The notes under the pieces: generated by a model
Told to the model about the DNA's origin: nothing
Databases searched by the model: none
The model's input: only the letters and a program-made list of their open reading frames with translations
Program-made: the position numbers and the translations under genes
From: Ophiura sarsii
Lineage: Eukaryota; Echinodermata; Ophiuroidea; Amphilepidida; Ophiuridae
Assembly: GCA_035610835.1 (NCBI GenBank)
Contig: CM069448.1
Coordinates: forward strand, 14,012,462-14,076,461
Reading direction: 5' to 3'
DNA length: 64,000 nucleotides
In this document: piece after piece, positions 12,601 through 26,200 of the stretch
Position numbering within the stretch: position 1 is the first letter of the stretch
Layout: each line of letters begins with the position of its first letter

Positions 12601-14390
12601 TTCTAACGGTGCGAAGGTGCGCGTGTACGCGCTTTTTAAAGAAAATTTCTCCCCGAGGGCCTTTGACTAGATTACTGAAAAGTCTATATAGGTCCGCTCG
12701 TATTGTTTACCCTGTAGATAGTGAAAAATTAAGCATTATTATCGATTTTAAAATCTTTTCATTTCACAATTACTTGAATTTAAGATCATTATAGGCGAGT
12801 AGGCCTAACATTCAGATGGCTGAAACGCATATAATATGACCCGACAATTACGCCCGACATGCCGTTTCATTTAATCCACTAGCTTTAAAGCGTCTTTTGA
12901 CATGAGTGAAACCCAAAGGACCCCTCTCAGTGCTCCTGGCCTACTATTTATCATCATTCAAAAACACATAGATCACTAGAAATAACTTTAATAGACTCCT
13001 TATCGACCCCCCCCCCCCCCCCTAGCCCGGCCTTTTTAACATGTTTAATCCAATTTGCATTGGAAGTGGAGTTGTGTTTGAGAACTTAACCGTGTCAAAA
13101 AAAGCCGCGACTCAACCTAATGATCATTTTGACTCTTTTAAAACAATAAAAACCTCATGAGTTTTAATTCGAACTCGTGTATGATTCATCATATGAAATG
13201 TCCTGGCTTTTTCAAGGTGTTTCTTGTTGAAAACCTCCTAAGAAAACGACAACATTTAGATGATTAAAAACGATTTTTGAAAGGATTAAACAATGTAGGC
13301 CTAACTAGACATTGCCCCGCGTGTTGATCATCATGTATATATGAGATTTCATTGAGAATTTTGATGATGCCCAACGTCTTTTGGTACCTACATGCCCAGT
13401 TGGAGCCCGCAGCTTTAAGAGCACACACTTTGTCTACAGCAAACGAGACATATTTCAGATTGTTGCCAGTGAAATCCTGAGCTAAATTCCCGAGTTATAT
13501 TACATTTCATGCTTCCGTTTTGAAGATACGGCCTCCACAAGAAACATGATCAAAACGTGAAATTTCAAAATTGCATGTTCTAACGGTGCGAAGGTGCGCG
13601 TGTACGCGCTTTTTAAAGAAAATTTCTCCCCGAGGGCCTTTGACTAGATTACTGAAAAGTCTATATAGGTCCGCTCGTATTGTTTACCCTGTAGATAGTG
13701 AAAAATTAAGCATTATTATCGATTTTAAAATCTTTTCATTTCACAATTACTTGAATTTAAGATCATTATAGGCGAGTAGGCCTAACATTCAGATGGCTGA
13801 AACGCATATAATATGACCCGACAATTACGCCCGACATGCCGTTTCATTTAATCCACTAGCTTTAAAGCGTCTTTTGACATGAGTGAAACCCAAAGGACCC
13901 CTCTCAGTGCTCCTGGCCTACTATTTATCATCATTCAAAAACACATAGATCACTAGAAATAACTTTAATAGACTCTTTATCGACCCCCCCCCCCCTAGCC
14001 CGGCCTTTTTAACATGTTTAATCCAATTTGCATTGGAAGTGGAGTTGTGTTTGAGAACTTAACCGTGTCAAAAAAAGCCGCGACTCAACCTAATGATCAT
14101 TTTGACTCTTTTAAAACAATAAAAACCTCATGAGTTTTAATTCGAACTCGTGTATGATTCATCATATGAAATGTCCTGGCTTTTTCAAGGTGTTTCTTGT
14201 TGAAAACCTCCTAAGAAAACGACAACATTTAGATGATTAAAAACGATTTTTGAAAGGATTAAACAATGTAGGCCTAACTAGACATTGCCCCGCGTGTTGA
14301 TCATCATGTATATATGAGATTTCATTGAGAATTTTGATGATGCCCAACGTCTTTTGGTACCTACATGCCCAGTTGGAGCCCGCAGCTTCA
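6608..14390. repeat. Satellite units 5-12
   Basis: Eight uninterrupted units start at 6608, 7579, 8553, 9528, 10499, 11473, 12442 and 13419. Empty junctions read TTCAA after units 5, 6, 7 and 10, and TTTAA after units 8, 9 and 11. Rare variants are C>A at 6655, C>T at 8542, T>A at 9004, C>T at 10397, C>T at 12431 and C>T at 13976. The linked pair 8542/9004 recurs at 49930/50392 and 54803/55265. Unit 11 has a 16-C tract, and unit 10 only 8. Unit 12 ends TTCA, one A short, against the next MITE. Confidence 0.95.
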
Positions 14391-14860
14391 GGGTATACAC
14401 CACCAATGCACTCCCCATAGACGCTACGTGCAAAGTAGGGGTCAAACAATCGACTCTAACTGGAGTTATCCCATACATCCTTATATGACATTTACAGAGA
14501 TTATTCCTAAGGGATGTCCGCAAAACATATCAAAAGGAAATGGCAAAGTGTCGGACTAGATTTTTCAATATTATGCGATGAATTTGATGTAGCGATTTCG
14601 GCCCTTTATTTACGCCCCAAAACCCAGGACGGACCTTCCGCCGATTTCAGTCGTTTAAAACTTTAAAATGTTCAAACTAGTGCGATTTTTTTGAAAATAT
14701 GTACTGTGCACACTCATAAAAATGTGTAATACCCAAAACTAATAGATATAATTGAAAAAAGTATGTCAACATCTCGCAATTTGTACCGCAAAAAGGAACT
14801 ATTGCTGTGATAAACTTTTACCGGACGTGCTATCCCATAGTGCATTGGTGGTGTATACCC
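14391..14860 (+). mobile_element. MITE-like element copy 7
   Basis: This is a 470-bp copy with left flank TTCA (14387-14390), one base short of the usual TTCAA, and right flank TTTAA (14861-14865). Only the copy at 59181 has the same short left flank. The CACTA-like insertion begins about 70 bp further on. Confidence 0.87.
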
Positions 14861-14933
14861 TTTAAGAGCACACACTTTGTCTACAGCAAACGAGACATAT
14901 TTCAGATTGTTGCCAGTGAAATCCTGAGCTATA

Positions 14934-14955
14934 CACTGCAAATTGAGTGTTTTGA
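14934..14955 (+). repeat. Left terminal inverted repeat of CACTA-like element
   Basis: This is a 22-bp repeat starting CACTGCAAATTG. It pairs with 15966-15987 with two mismatches (C/T at position 8 and A/G at position 15). Confidence 0.8.
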
Positions 14956-14967
14956 AATTAAACATCT

Positions 14968-15188
14968 AAACATGTTTACTTTCTGAGCGCTTGTGTCCAA
15001 TTGCTAAGCACTTGCTAGGTGCTTAGCAATTAAACATACTCGACTTAACAAAACATGTTTAATTCTTTAGCATTACATATTTAAAGTCTAAACGTTTGCT
15101 AGTCGAAACACTTGCTAAACACATTAGGCCATATACGTTTAGTAATTAAACACACGTTATATGAAGTAAATACTACCTAAACATGTTT
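14968..15188. repeat. Left subterminal AAACATGTTT repeats
   Basis: Perfect palindromic AAACATGTTT copies lie at 14968-14977, 15051-15060 and 15179-15188, with several degenerate TTTAGNNNTTAAACAT-type versions between them. In CACTA elements such subterminal motifs bind the transposase; that role is inferred here. Confidence 0.7.
15000..15030. repeat. 12-bp stem hairpin in left subterminal region
   Basis: ATTGCTAAGCAC (15000-15011) is exactly complementary to GTGCTTAGCAAT (15019-15030), with a 7-nt loop. It belongs to the inverted subterminal motifs of the transposon. Confidence 0.75.
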
Positions 15189-15271
15189 AGGTTATCATTC
15201 GTTTAGCATTTAAACATCTGTTGAACACGTGACGAACAATATTGAATGTTATTGGTTGAACGTATTGGGTC

Positions 15272-15463
15272 ATGTTAGCGACTGTCGCCATTTTGGATTT
15301 CACTAAGTGGGCATCGTATTTAGTAAATTGGGATGGAAAATCAGATTTTCCATCTCAAATTGAACCAAATAGAACTGTGATGTCACGTGGGAGGCCGTCA
15401 AATATGTTATGGTCACAAATGTTGTTCAGTGAGTTGGTGAGACGTTACGAGGTAAGGTGGTGA
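15272..15463 (+). other. Weak 63-codon open frame in core of CACTA-like element
   Basis: The unique core of the element holds an ATG-initiated frame of 63 codons with no recognised domain. A splice-donor-like string, GAG followed by GTAAGG, falls near its 3' end with the GT at 15452-15453. The frame could therefore be a remnant first exon of an ancestral transposase or of a captured host gene, or simply chance. An 11-bp hairpin (15332-15342 with 15344-15354, one central base) lies inside it, which argues against a conserved coding role. I do not call it a gene. Confidence 0.2.
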
Positions 15464-15712
15464 GAGCCTATACATGTAGTATCAATTGTTATGCTCATCG
15501 TGTGTGTGTGTAATAGTTTAAGCTTACTTAACTTCAATACAGCATATGCCGTGATCTACATTTATGATGAGCGAATAGTTTGATGAATTTAAGTATAGGA
15601 TCTAACCATCTTACCAACAATATCACATCAACTTCTTATAACTTTTGACCACAACCTAACATGTTGACGGCCATAGCAACCACTGACAAAGCCTGATTGC
15701 ATGCACTGCCAC
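15464..15712. other. Rest of transposon core, no recognised feature
   Basis: This is AT-rich sequence without an appreciable open frame. It contains a short (GT)6 run at 15500-15511 and lacks the AAACATGTTT repeats. I see no gene or RNA in it. Confidence 0.5.
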
Positions 15713-15924
15713 GAACATGTTTAGAATCTAAACATTTGATCATCTTAAAATGTTTGCTTTCTAAACATTGAAGTGATTGACATGTTTCAGTGCTAAACAT
15801 TTATGATGACACTAAACATGTTTAGCATTTAAACATATTTAGAAAGTGTAGTCAAACTAGTGTTTAGGTTGTAAACATGTTTAGATGATAATCATCTAAA
15901 CATGTTTAGTAATTAAACATGTTT
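15713..15924. repeat. Right subterminal AAACATGTTT repeats
   Basis: Perfect AAACATGTTT copies lie at 15814-15823, 15873-15882, 15898-15907 and 15915-15924, with a one-mismatch copy at 15713-15722. The copies at 15873 and 15898 sit in a 35-bp perfect palindrome (17-bp arms 15873-15889 and 15891-15907, one central base). Confidence 0.72.
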
Positions 15925-15965
15925 AGAAAGTGTCTTCAAGATAGTGTTTAGCTTTGTGTTTAGGA

Positions 15966-15987
15966 TCAAAACACCCAATTTACAGTG
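15966..15987 (-). repeat. Right terminal inverted repeat of CACTA-like element
   Basis: Read on the minus strand it starts CACTGTAAATTGGG and matches the left terminal repeat at 20 of 22 positions. It is followed by the duplicated TA at 15988-15989. Confidence 0.8.
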
Positions 15988-18900
15988 TATTCCCGAGTTA
16001 TATTACATTTCATGCTTCCGTTTTGAAGATACGGCCTCCACAAGAAACATGATCAAAACGTGAAATTTCAAAATTGCATGTTCTAACGGTGCGAAGGTGC
16101 GCGTGTACGCGCTTTTTAAAGAAAATTTCTCCCCGAGGGCCTTTGACTAGATTACTGAAAAGTCTATATAGGTCCGCTCGTATTGTTTACCCTGTAGATA
16201 GTGAAAAATTAAGCATTATTATCGATTTTAAAATCTTTTCATTTCACAATTACTTGAATTTAAGATCATTATAGGCGAGTAGGCCTAACATTCAGATGGC
16301 TGAAACGCATATAATATGACCCGACAATTACGCCCGACATGCCGTTTCATTTAATCCACTAGCTTTAAAGCGTCTTTTGACATGAGTGAAACCCAAAGGA
16401 CCCCTCTCAGTGCTCCTGGCCTACTATTTATCATCATTCAAAAACACATAGATCACTAGAAATAACTTTAATAGACTCCTTATCGACCCCCCCCTAGCCC
16501 GGCCTTTTTAACATGTTTAATCCAATTTGCATTGGAAGTGGAGTTGTGTTTGAGAACTTAACCGTGTCAAAAAAAGCCGCGACTCAACCTAATGATCATT
16601 TTGACTCTTTTAAAACAATAAAAACCTCATGAGTTTTAATTCGAACTCGTGTATGATTCATCATATGAAATGTCCTGGCTCTTTCAAGGTGTTTCTTGTT
16701 GAAAACCTCCTAAGAAAACGACAACATTTAGATGATTAAAAACGATTTTTGAAAGGATTAAACAATGTAGGCCTAACTAGACATTGCCCCGCGTGTTGAT
16801 CATCATGTATATATGAGATTTCATTGAGAATTTTGATGATGCCCAACGTCTTTTGGTACCTACATGCCCAGTTGGAGCCCGCAGCTTCAAGAGCACACAC
16901 TTTGTCTACAGCAAACGAGACATATTTCAGATTGTTGCCAGTGAAATCCTGAGCTAAATTCCCGAGTTATATTACATTTCATGCTTCCGTTTTGAAGATA
17001 CGGCCTCCACAAGAAACATGATCAAAACGTGAAATTTCAAAATTGCATGTTCTAACGGTGCGAAGGTGCGCGTGTACGCGCTTTTTAAAGAAAATTTCTC
17101 CCCGAGGGCCTTTGACTAGATTACTGAAAAGTCTATATAGGTCCGCTCGTATTGTTTACCCTGTAGATAGTGAAAAATTAAGCATTATTATCGATTTTAA
17201 AATCTTTTCATTTCACAATTACTTGAATTTAAGATCATTATAGGCGAGTAGGCCTAACATTCAGATGGCTGAAACGCATATAATATGACCCGACAATTAC
17301 GCCCGACATGCCGTTTCATTTAATCCACTAGCTTTAAAGCGACTTTTGACATGAGTGAAACCCAAAGGACCCCTCTCAGTGCTCCTGGCCTACTATTTAT
17401 CATCATTCAAAAACACATAGATCACTAGAAATAACTTTAATAGACTCCTTATCGACCCCCCCCCCCCCCCCTAGCCCGGCCTTTTTAACATGTTTAATCC
17501 AATTTGCATTGGAAGTGGAGTTGTGTTTGAGAACTTAACCGTCTCAAAAAAAGCCGCGACTCAACCTAATGATCATTTTGACTCTTTTAAAACAATAAAA
17601 ACCTCATGAGTTTTAATTCGAACTCGTGTATGATTCATCATATGAAATGTCCTGGCTTTTTCAAGGTGTTTCTTGTTGAAAACCTCCTAAGAAAACGACA
17701 ACATTTAGATGATTAAAAACGATTTTTGAAAGGATTAAACAATGTAGGCCTAACTAGACATTGCCCCGCGTGTTGATCATCATGTATATATGAGATTTCA
17801 TTGAGAATTTTGATGATGCCCAACGTCTTTTGGTACCTACATGCCCAGTTGGAGCCCGCAGCTTCAAGAGCACACACTTTGTCTACAGCAAACGAGACAT
17901 ATTTCAGATTGTTGCCAGTGAAATCCTGAGCTAAATTCCCGAGTTATATTACATTTCATGCTTCCGTTTTGAAGATACGGCCTCCACAAGAAACATGATC
18001 AAAACGTGAAATTTCAAAATTGCATGTTCTAACGGTGCGAAGGTGCGCGTGTACGCGCTTTTTAAAGAAAATTTCTCCCCGAGGGCCTTTGACTAGATTA
18101 CTGAAAAGTCTATATAGGTCCGCTCGTATTGTTTACCCTGTAGATAGTGAAAAATTAAGCATTATTATCGATTTTAAAATCTTTTCATTTCACAATTACT
18201 TGAATTTAAGATCATTATAGGCGAGTAGGCCTAACATTCAGATGGCTGAAACGCATATAATATGACCCGACAATTACGCCCGACATGCCGTTTCATTTAA
18301 TCCACTAGCTAGCTTTAAAGCGTCTTTTGACATGAGTGAAACCCAAAGGACCCCTCTCAGTGCTCCTGGCCTACTATTTATCATCATTCAAAAACACATA
18401 GATCACTAGAAATAACTTTAATAGACTCCTTATCGACCCCCCCCCCCCCTAGCCCGGCCTTTTTAACATGTTTAATCCAATTTGCATTGGAAGTGGAGTT
18501 GTGTTTGAGAACTTAACCGTGTCAAAAAAAGCCGCGACTCAACCTAATGATCATTTTGACTCTTTTAAAACAATAAAAACCTCATGAGTTTTAATTCGAA
18601 CTCGTGTATGATTCATCATATGAAATGTCCTGGCTTTTTCAAGGTGTTTCTTGTTGAAAACCTCCTAAGAAAACGACAACATTTAGATGATTAAAAACGA
18701 TTTTGGAAAGGATTAAACAATGTAGGCCTAACTAGACATTGCCCCGCGTGTTGATCATCATGTATATATGAGATTTCATTGAGAATTTTGATGATGCCCA
18801 ACGTCTTTTGGTACCTACATGCCCAGTTGGAGCCCGCAGCTTCAAGAGCACACACTTTGTCTACAGCAAACGAGACATATTTCAGATTGTTGCCAGTGAA

Positions 18901-19820
18901 ATCCTGAGCTAAATTCCCGAGTTATATTACATTTCATGCTTCCGTTTTGAAGATACGGCCTCCACAAGAAACATGATCAAAACGTGAAATTTCAAAATTG
19001 CATGTTCTAACGGTGCGAAGGTGCGCGTGTACGCGCTTTTTAAAGAAAATTTCTCCCCGAGGGCCTTTGACTAGATTACTGAAAAGTCTATATAGGTCCG
19101 CTCGTATTGTTTACCCTGTAGATAGTGAAAAATTAAGCATTATTATCGATTTTAAAATCTTTTCATTTCACAATTACTTGAATTTAAGATCATTATAGGC
19201 GAGTAGGCCTAACATTCAGATGGCTGAAACGCATATAATATGACCCGACAATTACGCCCGACATGCCGTTTCATTTAATCCACTAGCTTTAAAGCGTCTT
19301 TTGACATGAGTGAAACCCAAAGGACCCCTCTCAGTGCTCCTGGCCTACTATTTATCATCATTCAAAAACACATAGATCACTAGAAATAACTTTAATAGAC
19401 TCCTTATCGACCCCCCCCCCCCCCTAGCCCGGCCTTTTTAACATGTTTAATCCAATTTGCATTGGAAGTGGAGTTGTGTTTGAGAACTTAACCGTGTCAA
19501 AAAAAGCCGCGACTCAACCTAATGATCATTTTGACTCTTTTAAAACAATAAAAACCTCATGAGTTTTAATTCGAACTCGTGTATGATTCATCATATGAAA
19601 TGTCCTGGCTTTTTCAAGGTGTTTCTTGTTGAAAACCTCCTAAGAAAACGACAACATTTAGATGATTAAAAACGATTTTTGAAAGGATTAAACAATGTAG
19701 GCCTAACTAGACATTGCCCCGCGTGTTGATCATCATGTATATATGAGATTTCATTGAGAATTTTGATGATGCCCAACGTCTTTTGGTACCTACATGCCCA
19801 GTTGGAGCCCGCAGCTTCAA

Positions 19821-20290
19821 GGGTATACACCACCAATGCACTCCCCATAGACGCTACGTGCAAAGTAGGGGTCAAACAATCGACTCTAACTGGAGTTATC
19901 CCATACATCCTTATATGACATTTACAGAGATTATTCCTAAGGGATGTCCGCAAAACATATCAAAAGGAAATGGCAAAGTGTCGGACTAGATTTTTCAATA
20001 TTATGCGATGAATTTGATGTAGCGATTTCGGCCCTTTATTTACGCCCCAAAACCCAGGACGGACCTTCCGCCGATTTCAGTCGTTTAAAACTTTAAAATG
20101 TTCAAACTAGTGCGATTTTTTTGAAAATATGTACTGTGCACACTCATAAAAATGTGTAATACCCAAAACTAATAGATATAATTGAAAAAAGTATGTCAAC
20201 ATCTCGCAATTTGTACCGCAAAAAGGAACTATTGCTGTGATAAACTTTTACCGGACGTGCTATCCCATAGTGCATTGGTGGTGTATACCC
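19821..20290 (+). mobile_element. MITE-like element copy 8
   Basis: This 470-bp copy has the canonical flanks, TTCAA on the left and TTTAA (20291-20295) on the right. Confidence 0.87.
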
Positions 20291-20295
20291 TTTAA

Positions 20296-23200
20296 GAGCA
20301 CACACTTTGTCTACAGCAAACGAGACATATTTCAGATTGTTGCCAGTGAAATCCTGAGCTAAATTCCCGAGTTATATTACATTTCATGCTTCCGTTTTGA
20401 AGATACGGCCTCCACAAGAAACATGATCAAAACGTGAAATTTCAAAATTGCATGTTCTAACGGTGCGAAGGTGCGCGTGTACGCGCTTTTTAAAGAAAAT
20501 TTCTCCCCGAGGGCCTTTGACTAGATTACTGAAAAGTCTATATAGGTCCGCTCGTATTGTTTACCCTGTAGATAGTGAAAAATTAAGCATTATTATCGAT
20601 TTTAAAATCTTTTCATTTCACAATTACTTGAATTTAAGATCATTATAGGCGAGTAGGCCTAACATTCAGATGGCTGAAACGCATATAATATGACCCGACA
20701 ATTACGCCCGACATGCCGTTTCATTTAATCCACTAGCTTTAAAGCGTCTTTTGACATGAGTGAAACCCAAAGGACCCCTCTCAGTGCTCCTGGCCTACTA
20801 TTTATCATCATTCAAAAACACATAGATCACTAGAAATAACTTTAATAGACTCCTTATCGACCCCCCCCCCCCCCCCTAGCCCGGCCTTTTTAACATGTTT
20901 AATCCAATTTGCATTGGAAGTGGAGTTGTGTTTGAGAACTTAACCGTGTCAAAAAAAGCCGCGACTCAACCTAATGATCATTTTGACTCTTTTAAAACAA
21001 TAAAAACCTCATGAGTTTTAATTCGAACTCGTGTATGATTCATCATATGAAATGTCCTGGCTTTTTCAAGGTGTTTCTTGTTGAAAACCTCCTAAGAAAA
21101 CGACAACATTTAGATGATTAAAAACGATTTTTGAAAGGATTAAACAATGTAGGCCTAACTAGACATTGCCCCGCGTGTTGATCATCATGTATATATGAGA
21201 TTTCATTGAGAATTTTGATGATGCCCAACGTCTTTTGGTACCTACATGCCCAGTTGGAGCCCGCAGCTTTAAGAGCACACACTTTGTCTACAGCAAACGA
21301 GACATATTTCAGATTGTTGCCAGTGAAATCCTGAGCTAAATTCCCGAGTTATATTACATTTCATGCTTCCGTTTTGAAGATACGGCCTCCACAAGAAACA
21401 TGATCAAAACGTGAAATTTCAAAATTGCATGTTCTAACGGTGCGAAGGTGCGCGTGTACGCGCTTTTTAAAGAAAATTTCTCCCCGAGGGCCTTTGACTA
21501 GATTACTGAAAAGTCTATATAGGTCCGCTCGTATTGTTTACCCTGTAGATAGTGAAAAATTAAGCATTATTATCGATTTTAAAATCTTTTCATTTCACAA
21601 TTACTTGAATTTAAGATCATTATAGGCGAGTAGGCCTAACATTCAGATGGCTGAAACGCATATAATATGACCCGACAATTACGCCCGACATGCCGTTTCA
21701 TTTAATCCACTAGCTTTAAAGCGTCTTTTGACATGAGTGAAACCCAAAGGACCCCTCTCAGTGCTCCTGGCCTACTATTTATCATCATTCAAAAACACAT
21801 AGATCACTAGAAATAACTTTAATAGACTCCTAATCGACCCCCCCCCCCCTAGCCCGGCCTTTTTAACATGTTTAATCCAATTTGCATTGGAAGTGGAGTT
21901 GTGTTTGAGAACTTAACCGTGTCAAAAAAAGCCGCGACTCAACCTAATGATCATTTTGACTCTTTTAAAACAATAAAAACCTCATGAGTTTTAATTCGAA
22001 CTCGTGTATGATTCATCATATGAAATGTCCTGGCTTTTTCAAGGTGTTTCTTGTTGAAAACCTCCTAAGAAAACGACAACATTTAGATGATTAAAAACGA
22101 TTTTTGAAAGGATTAAACAATGTAGGCCTAACTAGACATTGCCCCGCGTGTTGATCATCATGTATATATGAGATTTCATTGAGAATTTTGATGATGCCCA
22201 ACGTCTTTTGGTACCTACATGCCCAGTTGGAGCCCGCAGCTTTAAGAGCACACACTTTGTCTACAGCAAACGAGACATATTTCAGATTGTTGCCAGTGAA
22301 ATCCTGAGCTAAATTCCCGAGTTATATTACATTTCATGCTTCCGTTTTGAAGATACGGCCTCCACAAGAAACATGATCAAAACGTGAAATTTCAAAATTG
22401 CATGTTCTAACGGTGCGAAGGTGCGCGTGTACGCGCTTTTTAAAGAAAATTTCTCCCCGAGGGCCTTTGACTAGATTACTGAAAAGTCTATATAGGTCCG
22501 CTCGTATTGTTTACCCTGTAGATAGTGAAAAATTAAGCATTATTATCGATTTTAAAATCTTTTCATTTCACAATTACTTGAATTTAAGATCATTATAGGC
22601 GAGTAGGCCTAACATTCAGATGGCTGAAACGCATATAATATGACCCGACAATTACGCCCGACATGCCGTTTCATTTAATCCACTAGCTTTAAAGCGTCTT
22701 TTGACATGAGTGAAACCCAAAGGACCCCTCTCAGTGCTCCTGGCCTACTATTTATCATCATTCAAAAACACATAGATCACTAGAAATAACTTTAATAGAC
22801 TCCTTATCGACCCCCCCCCCCTAGCCCGGCCTTTTTAACATGTTTAATCCAATTTGCATTGGAAGTGGAGTTGTGTTTGAGAACTTAACCGTGTCAAAAA
22901 AAGCCGCGACTCAACCTAATGATCATTTTGACTCTTTTAAAACAATAAAAACCTCATGAGTTTTAATTCGAACTCGTGTATGATTCATCATATGAAATGT
23001 CCTGGCTTTTTCAAGGTGTTTCTTGTTGAAAACCTCCTAAGAAAACGACAACATTTAGATGATTAAAAACGATTTTTGAAAGGATTAAACAATGTAGGCC
23101 TAACTAGACATTGCCCCGCGTGTTGATCATCATGTATATATGAGATTTCATTGAGAATTTTGATGATGCCCAACGTCTTTTGGTACCTACATGCCCAGTT

Positions 23201-26200
23201 GGAGCCCGCAGCTTTAAGAGCACACACTTTGTCTACAGCAAACGAGACATATTTCAGATTGTTGCCAGTGAAATCCTGAGCTAAATTCCCGAGTTATATT
23301 ACATTTCATGCTTCCGTTTTGAAGATACGGCCTCCACAAGAAACATGATCAAAACGTGAAATTTCAAAATTGCATGTTCTAACGGTGCGAAGGTGCGCGT
23401 GTACGCGCTTTTTAAAGAAAATTTCTCCCCGAGGGCCTTTGACTAGATTACTGAAAAGTCTATATAGGTCCGCTCGTATTGTTTACCCTGTAGATAGTGA
23501 AAAATTAAGCATTATTATCGATTTTAAAATCTTTTCATTTCACAATTACTTGAATTTAAGATCATTATAGGCGAGTAGGCCTAACATTCAGATGGCTGAA
23601 ACGCATATAATATGACCCGACAATTACGCCCGACATGCCGTTTCATTTAATCCACTAGCTTTAAAGCGTCTTTTGACATGAGTGAAACCCAAAGGACCCC
23701 TCTCAGTGCTCCTGGCCTACTATTTATCATCATTCAAAAACACATAGATCACTAGAAATAACTTTAATAGACTCCTTATCGACCCCCCCCCCCCCCTAGC
23801 CCGGCCTTTTTAACATGTTTAATCCAATTTGCATTGGAAGTGGAGTTGTGTTTGAGAACTTAACCGTGTCAAAAAAAGCCGCGACTCAACCTAATGATCA
23901 TTTTGACTCTTTTAAAACAATAAAAACCTCATGAGTTTTAATTCGAACTCGTGTATGATTCATCATATGAAATGTCCTGGCTTTTTCAAGGTGTTTCTTG
24001 TTGAAAACCTCCTAAGAAAACGACAACATTTAGATGATTAAAAACGATTTTTGAAAGGATTAAACAATGTAGGCCTAACTAGACATTGCCCCGCGTGTTG
24101 ATCATCATGTATATATGAGATTTCATTGAGAATTTTGATGATGCCCAACGTCTTTTGGTACCTACATGCCCAGTTGGAGCCCGCAGCTTTAAGAGCATAC
24201 ACTTTGTCTACAGCAAACGAGACATATTTCAGATTGTTGCCAGTGAAATCCTGAGCTAAATTCCCGAGTTATATTACATTTCATGCTTCCGTTTTGAAGA
24301 TACGGCCTCCACAAGAAACATGATCAAAACGTGAAATTTCAAAATTGCATGTTCTAACGGTGCGAAGGTGCGCGTGTACGCGCTTTTTAAAGAAAATTTC
24401 TCCCCGAGGGCCTTTGACTAGATTACTGAAAAGTCTATATAGGTCCGCTCGTATTGTTTACCCTGTAGATAGTGAAAAATTAAGCATTATTATCGATTTT
24501 AAAATCTTTTCATTTCACAATTACTTGAATTTAAGATCATTATAGGCGAGTAGGCCTAACATTCAGATGGCTGAAACGCATATAATATGACCCGACAATT
24601 ACGCCCGACATGCCGTTTCATTTAATCCACTAGCTTTAAAGCGTCTTTTGACATGAGTGAAACCCAAAGGACCCCTCTCAGTGCTCCTGGCCTACCATTT
24701 ATCATCATTCAAAAACACATAGATCACTAGAAATAACTTTAATAGACTCCTTATCGACCCCCCCCCCTAGCCCGGCCTTTTTAACATGTTTAATCCAATT
24801 TGCATTGGAAGTGGAGTTGTGTTTGAGAACTTAACCGTGTCAAAAAAAGCCGCGACTCAACCTAATGATCATTTTGACTCTTTTAAAACAATAAAAACCT
24901 CATGAGTTTTAATTCGAACTCGTGTATGATTCATCATATGAAATGTCCTGGCTTTTTCAAGGTGTTTCTTGTTGAAAACCTCCTAAGAAAACGACAACAT
25001 TTAGATGATTAAAAACGATTTTTGAAAGGATTAAACAATGTAGGCCTAACTAGACATTGCCCCGCGTGTTGATCATCATGTATATATGAGATTTCATTGA
25101 GAATTTTGATGATGCCCAACGTCTTTTGGTACCTACATGCCCAGTTGGAGCCCGCAGCTTTAAGAGCACACACTTTGTCTACAGCAAACGAGACATATTT
25201 CAGATTGTTGCCAGTGAAATCCTGAGCTAAATTCCCGAGTTATATTACATTTCATGCTTCCGTTTTGAAGATACGGCCTCCACAAGAAACATGATCAAAA
25301 CGTGAAATTTCAAAATTGCATGTTCTAACGGTGCGAAGGTGCGCGTGTACGCGCTTTTTAAAGAAAATTTCTCCCCGAGGGCCTTTGACTAGATTACTGA
25401 AAAGTCTATATAGGTCCGCTCGTATTGTTTACCCTGTAGATAGTGAAAAATTAAGCATTATTATCGATTTTAAAATCTTTTCATTTCACAATTACTTGAA
25501 TTTAAGATCATTATAGGCGAGTAGGCCTAACATTCAGATGGCTGAAACGCATATAATATGACCCGACAATTACGCCCGACATGCCGTTTCATTTAATCCA
25601 CTAGCTTTAAAGCGTCTTTTGACATGAGTGAAACCCAAAGGACCCCTCTCAGTGCTCCTGGCCTACTATTTATCATCATTCAAAAACACATAGATCACTA
25701 GAAATAACTTTAATAGACTCCTTATCGACCCCCCCCCCCCCCCTAGCCCGGCCTTTTTAACATGTTTAATCCAATTTGCATTGGAAGTGGAGTTGTGTTT
25801 GAGAACTTAACCGTGTCAAAAAAAGCCGCGACTCAACCTAATGATCATTTTGACTCTTTTAAAACAATAAAAACCTCATGAGTTTTAATTCGAACTCGTG
25901 TATGATTCATCATATGAAATGTCCTGGCTTTTTCAAGGTGTTTCTTGTTGAAAACCTCCTAAGAAAACGACAACATTTAGATGATTAAAAACGATTTTTG
26001 AAAGGATTAAACAATGTAGGCCTAACTAGACATTGCCCCGCGTGTTGATCATCATGTATATATGAGATTTCATTGAGAATTTTGATGATGCCCAACGTCT
26101 TTTGGTACCTACATGCCCAGATGGAGCCCGCAGCTTTAAGAGCACACACTTTGTCTACAGCAAACGAGACATATTTCAGATTGTTGCCAGTGAAATCCTG

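Larger units (their letters stand above)
14934..15987. mobile_element. CACTA/EnSpm-like non-autonomous DNA transposon, single copy
   Basis: This 1,054-bp sequence interrupts satellite unit 13. It begins CACTGCAAATTG and ends CAATTTACAGTG, with 22-bp terminal inverted repeats matching at 20 positions. It is flanked by TA on both sides (14932-14933 and 15988-15989). An empty site reading GAGCTATATTCCC, present in other units, fits a 2-bp TA duplication. About 300 bp at each end is filled with AAACATGTTT palindromes and related TTTAG/CTAAA motifs, while the middle (about 15241-15660) lacks them. CACTG ends plus dense subterminal repeats are the hallmark of CACTA/EnSpm elements. A TA duplication is also typical of Tc1/mariner, so that remains the alternative. 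No transposase is present; strand is not assigned. Confidence 0.75.
14866..19820. repeat. Satellite units 13-16, unit 13 split by a transposon
   Basis: Units start at 14866, 16891, 17868 and 18846. Unit 13 spans 14866-16890 and is interrupted by a 1,054-bp element plus its duplicated TA; without these it is 969 bp. Rare variants are T>C at 16681, T>A at 17342, G>C at 17543, an extra AGCT at about 18311-18314 and T>G at 18705. The set 17342, AGCT duplication and 18705 recurs about 33.05 kb downstream. Junctions after units 13, 14 and 15 are empty TTCAA. Confidence 0.95.
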
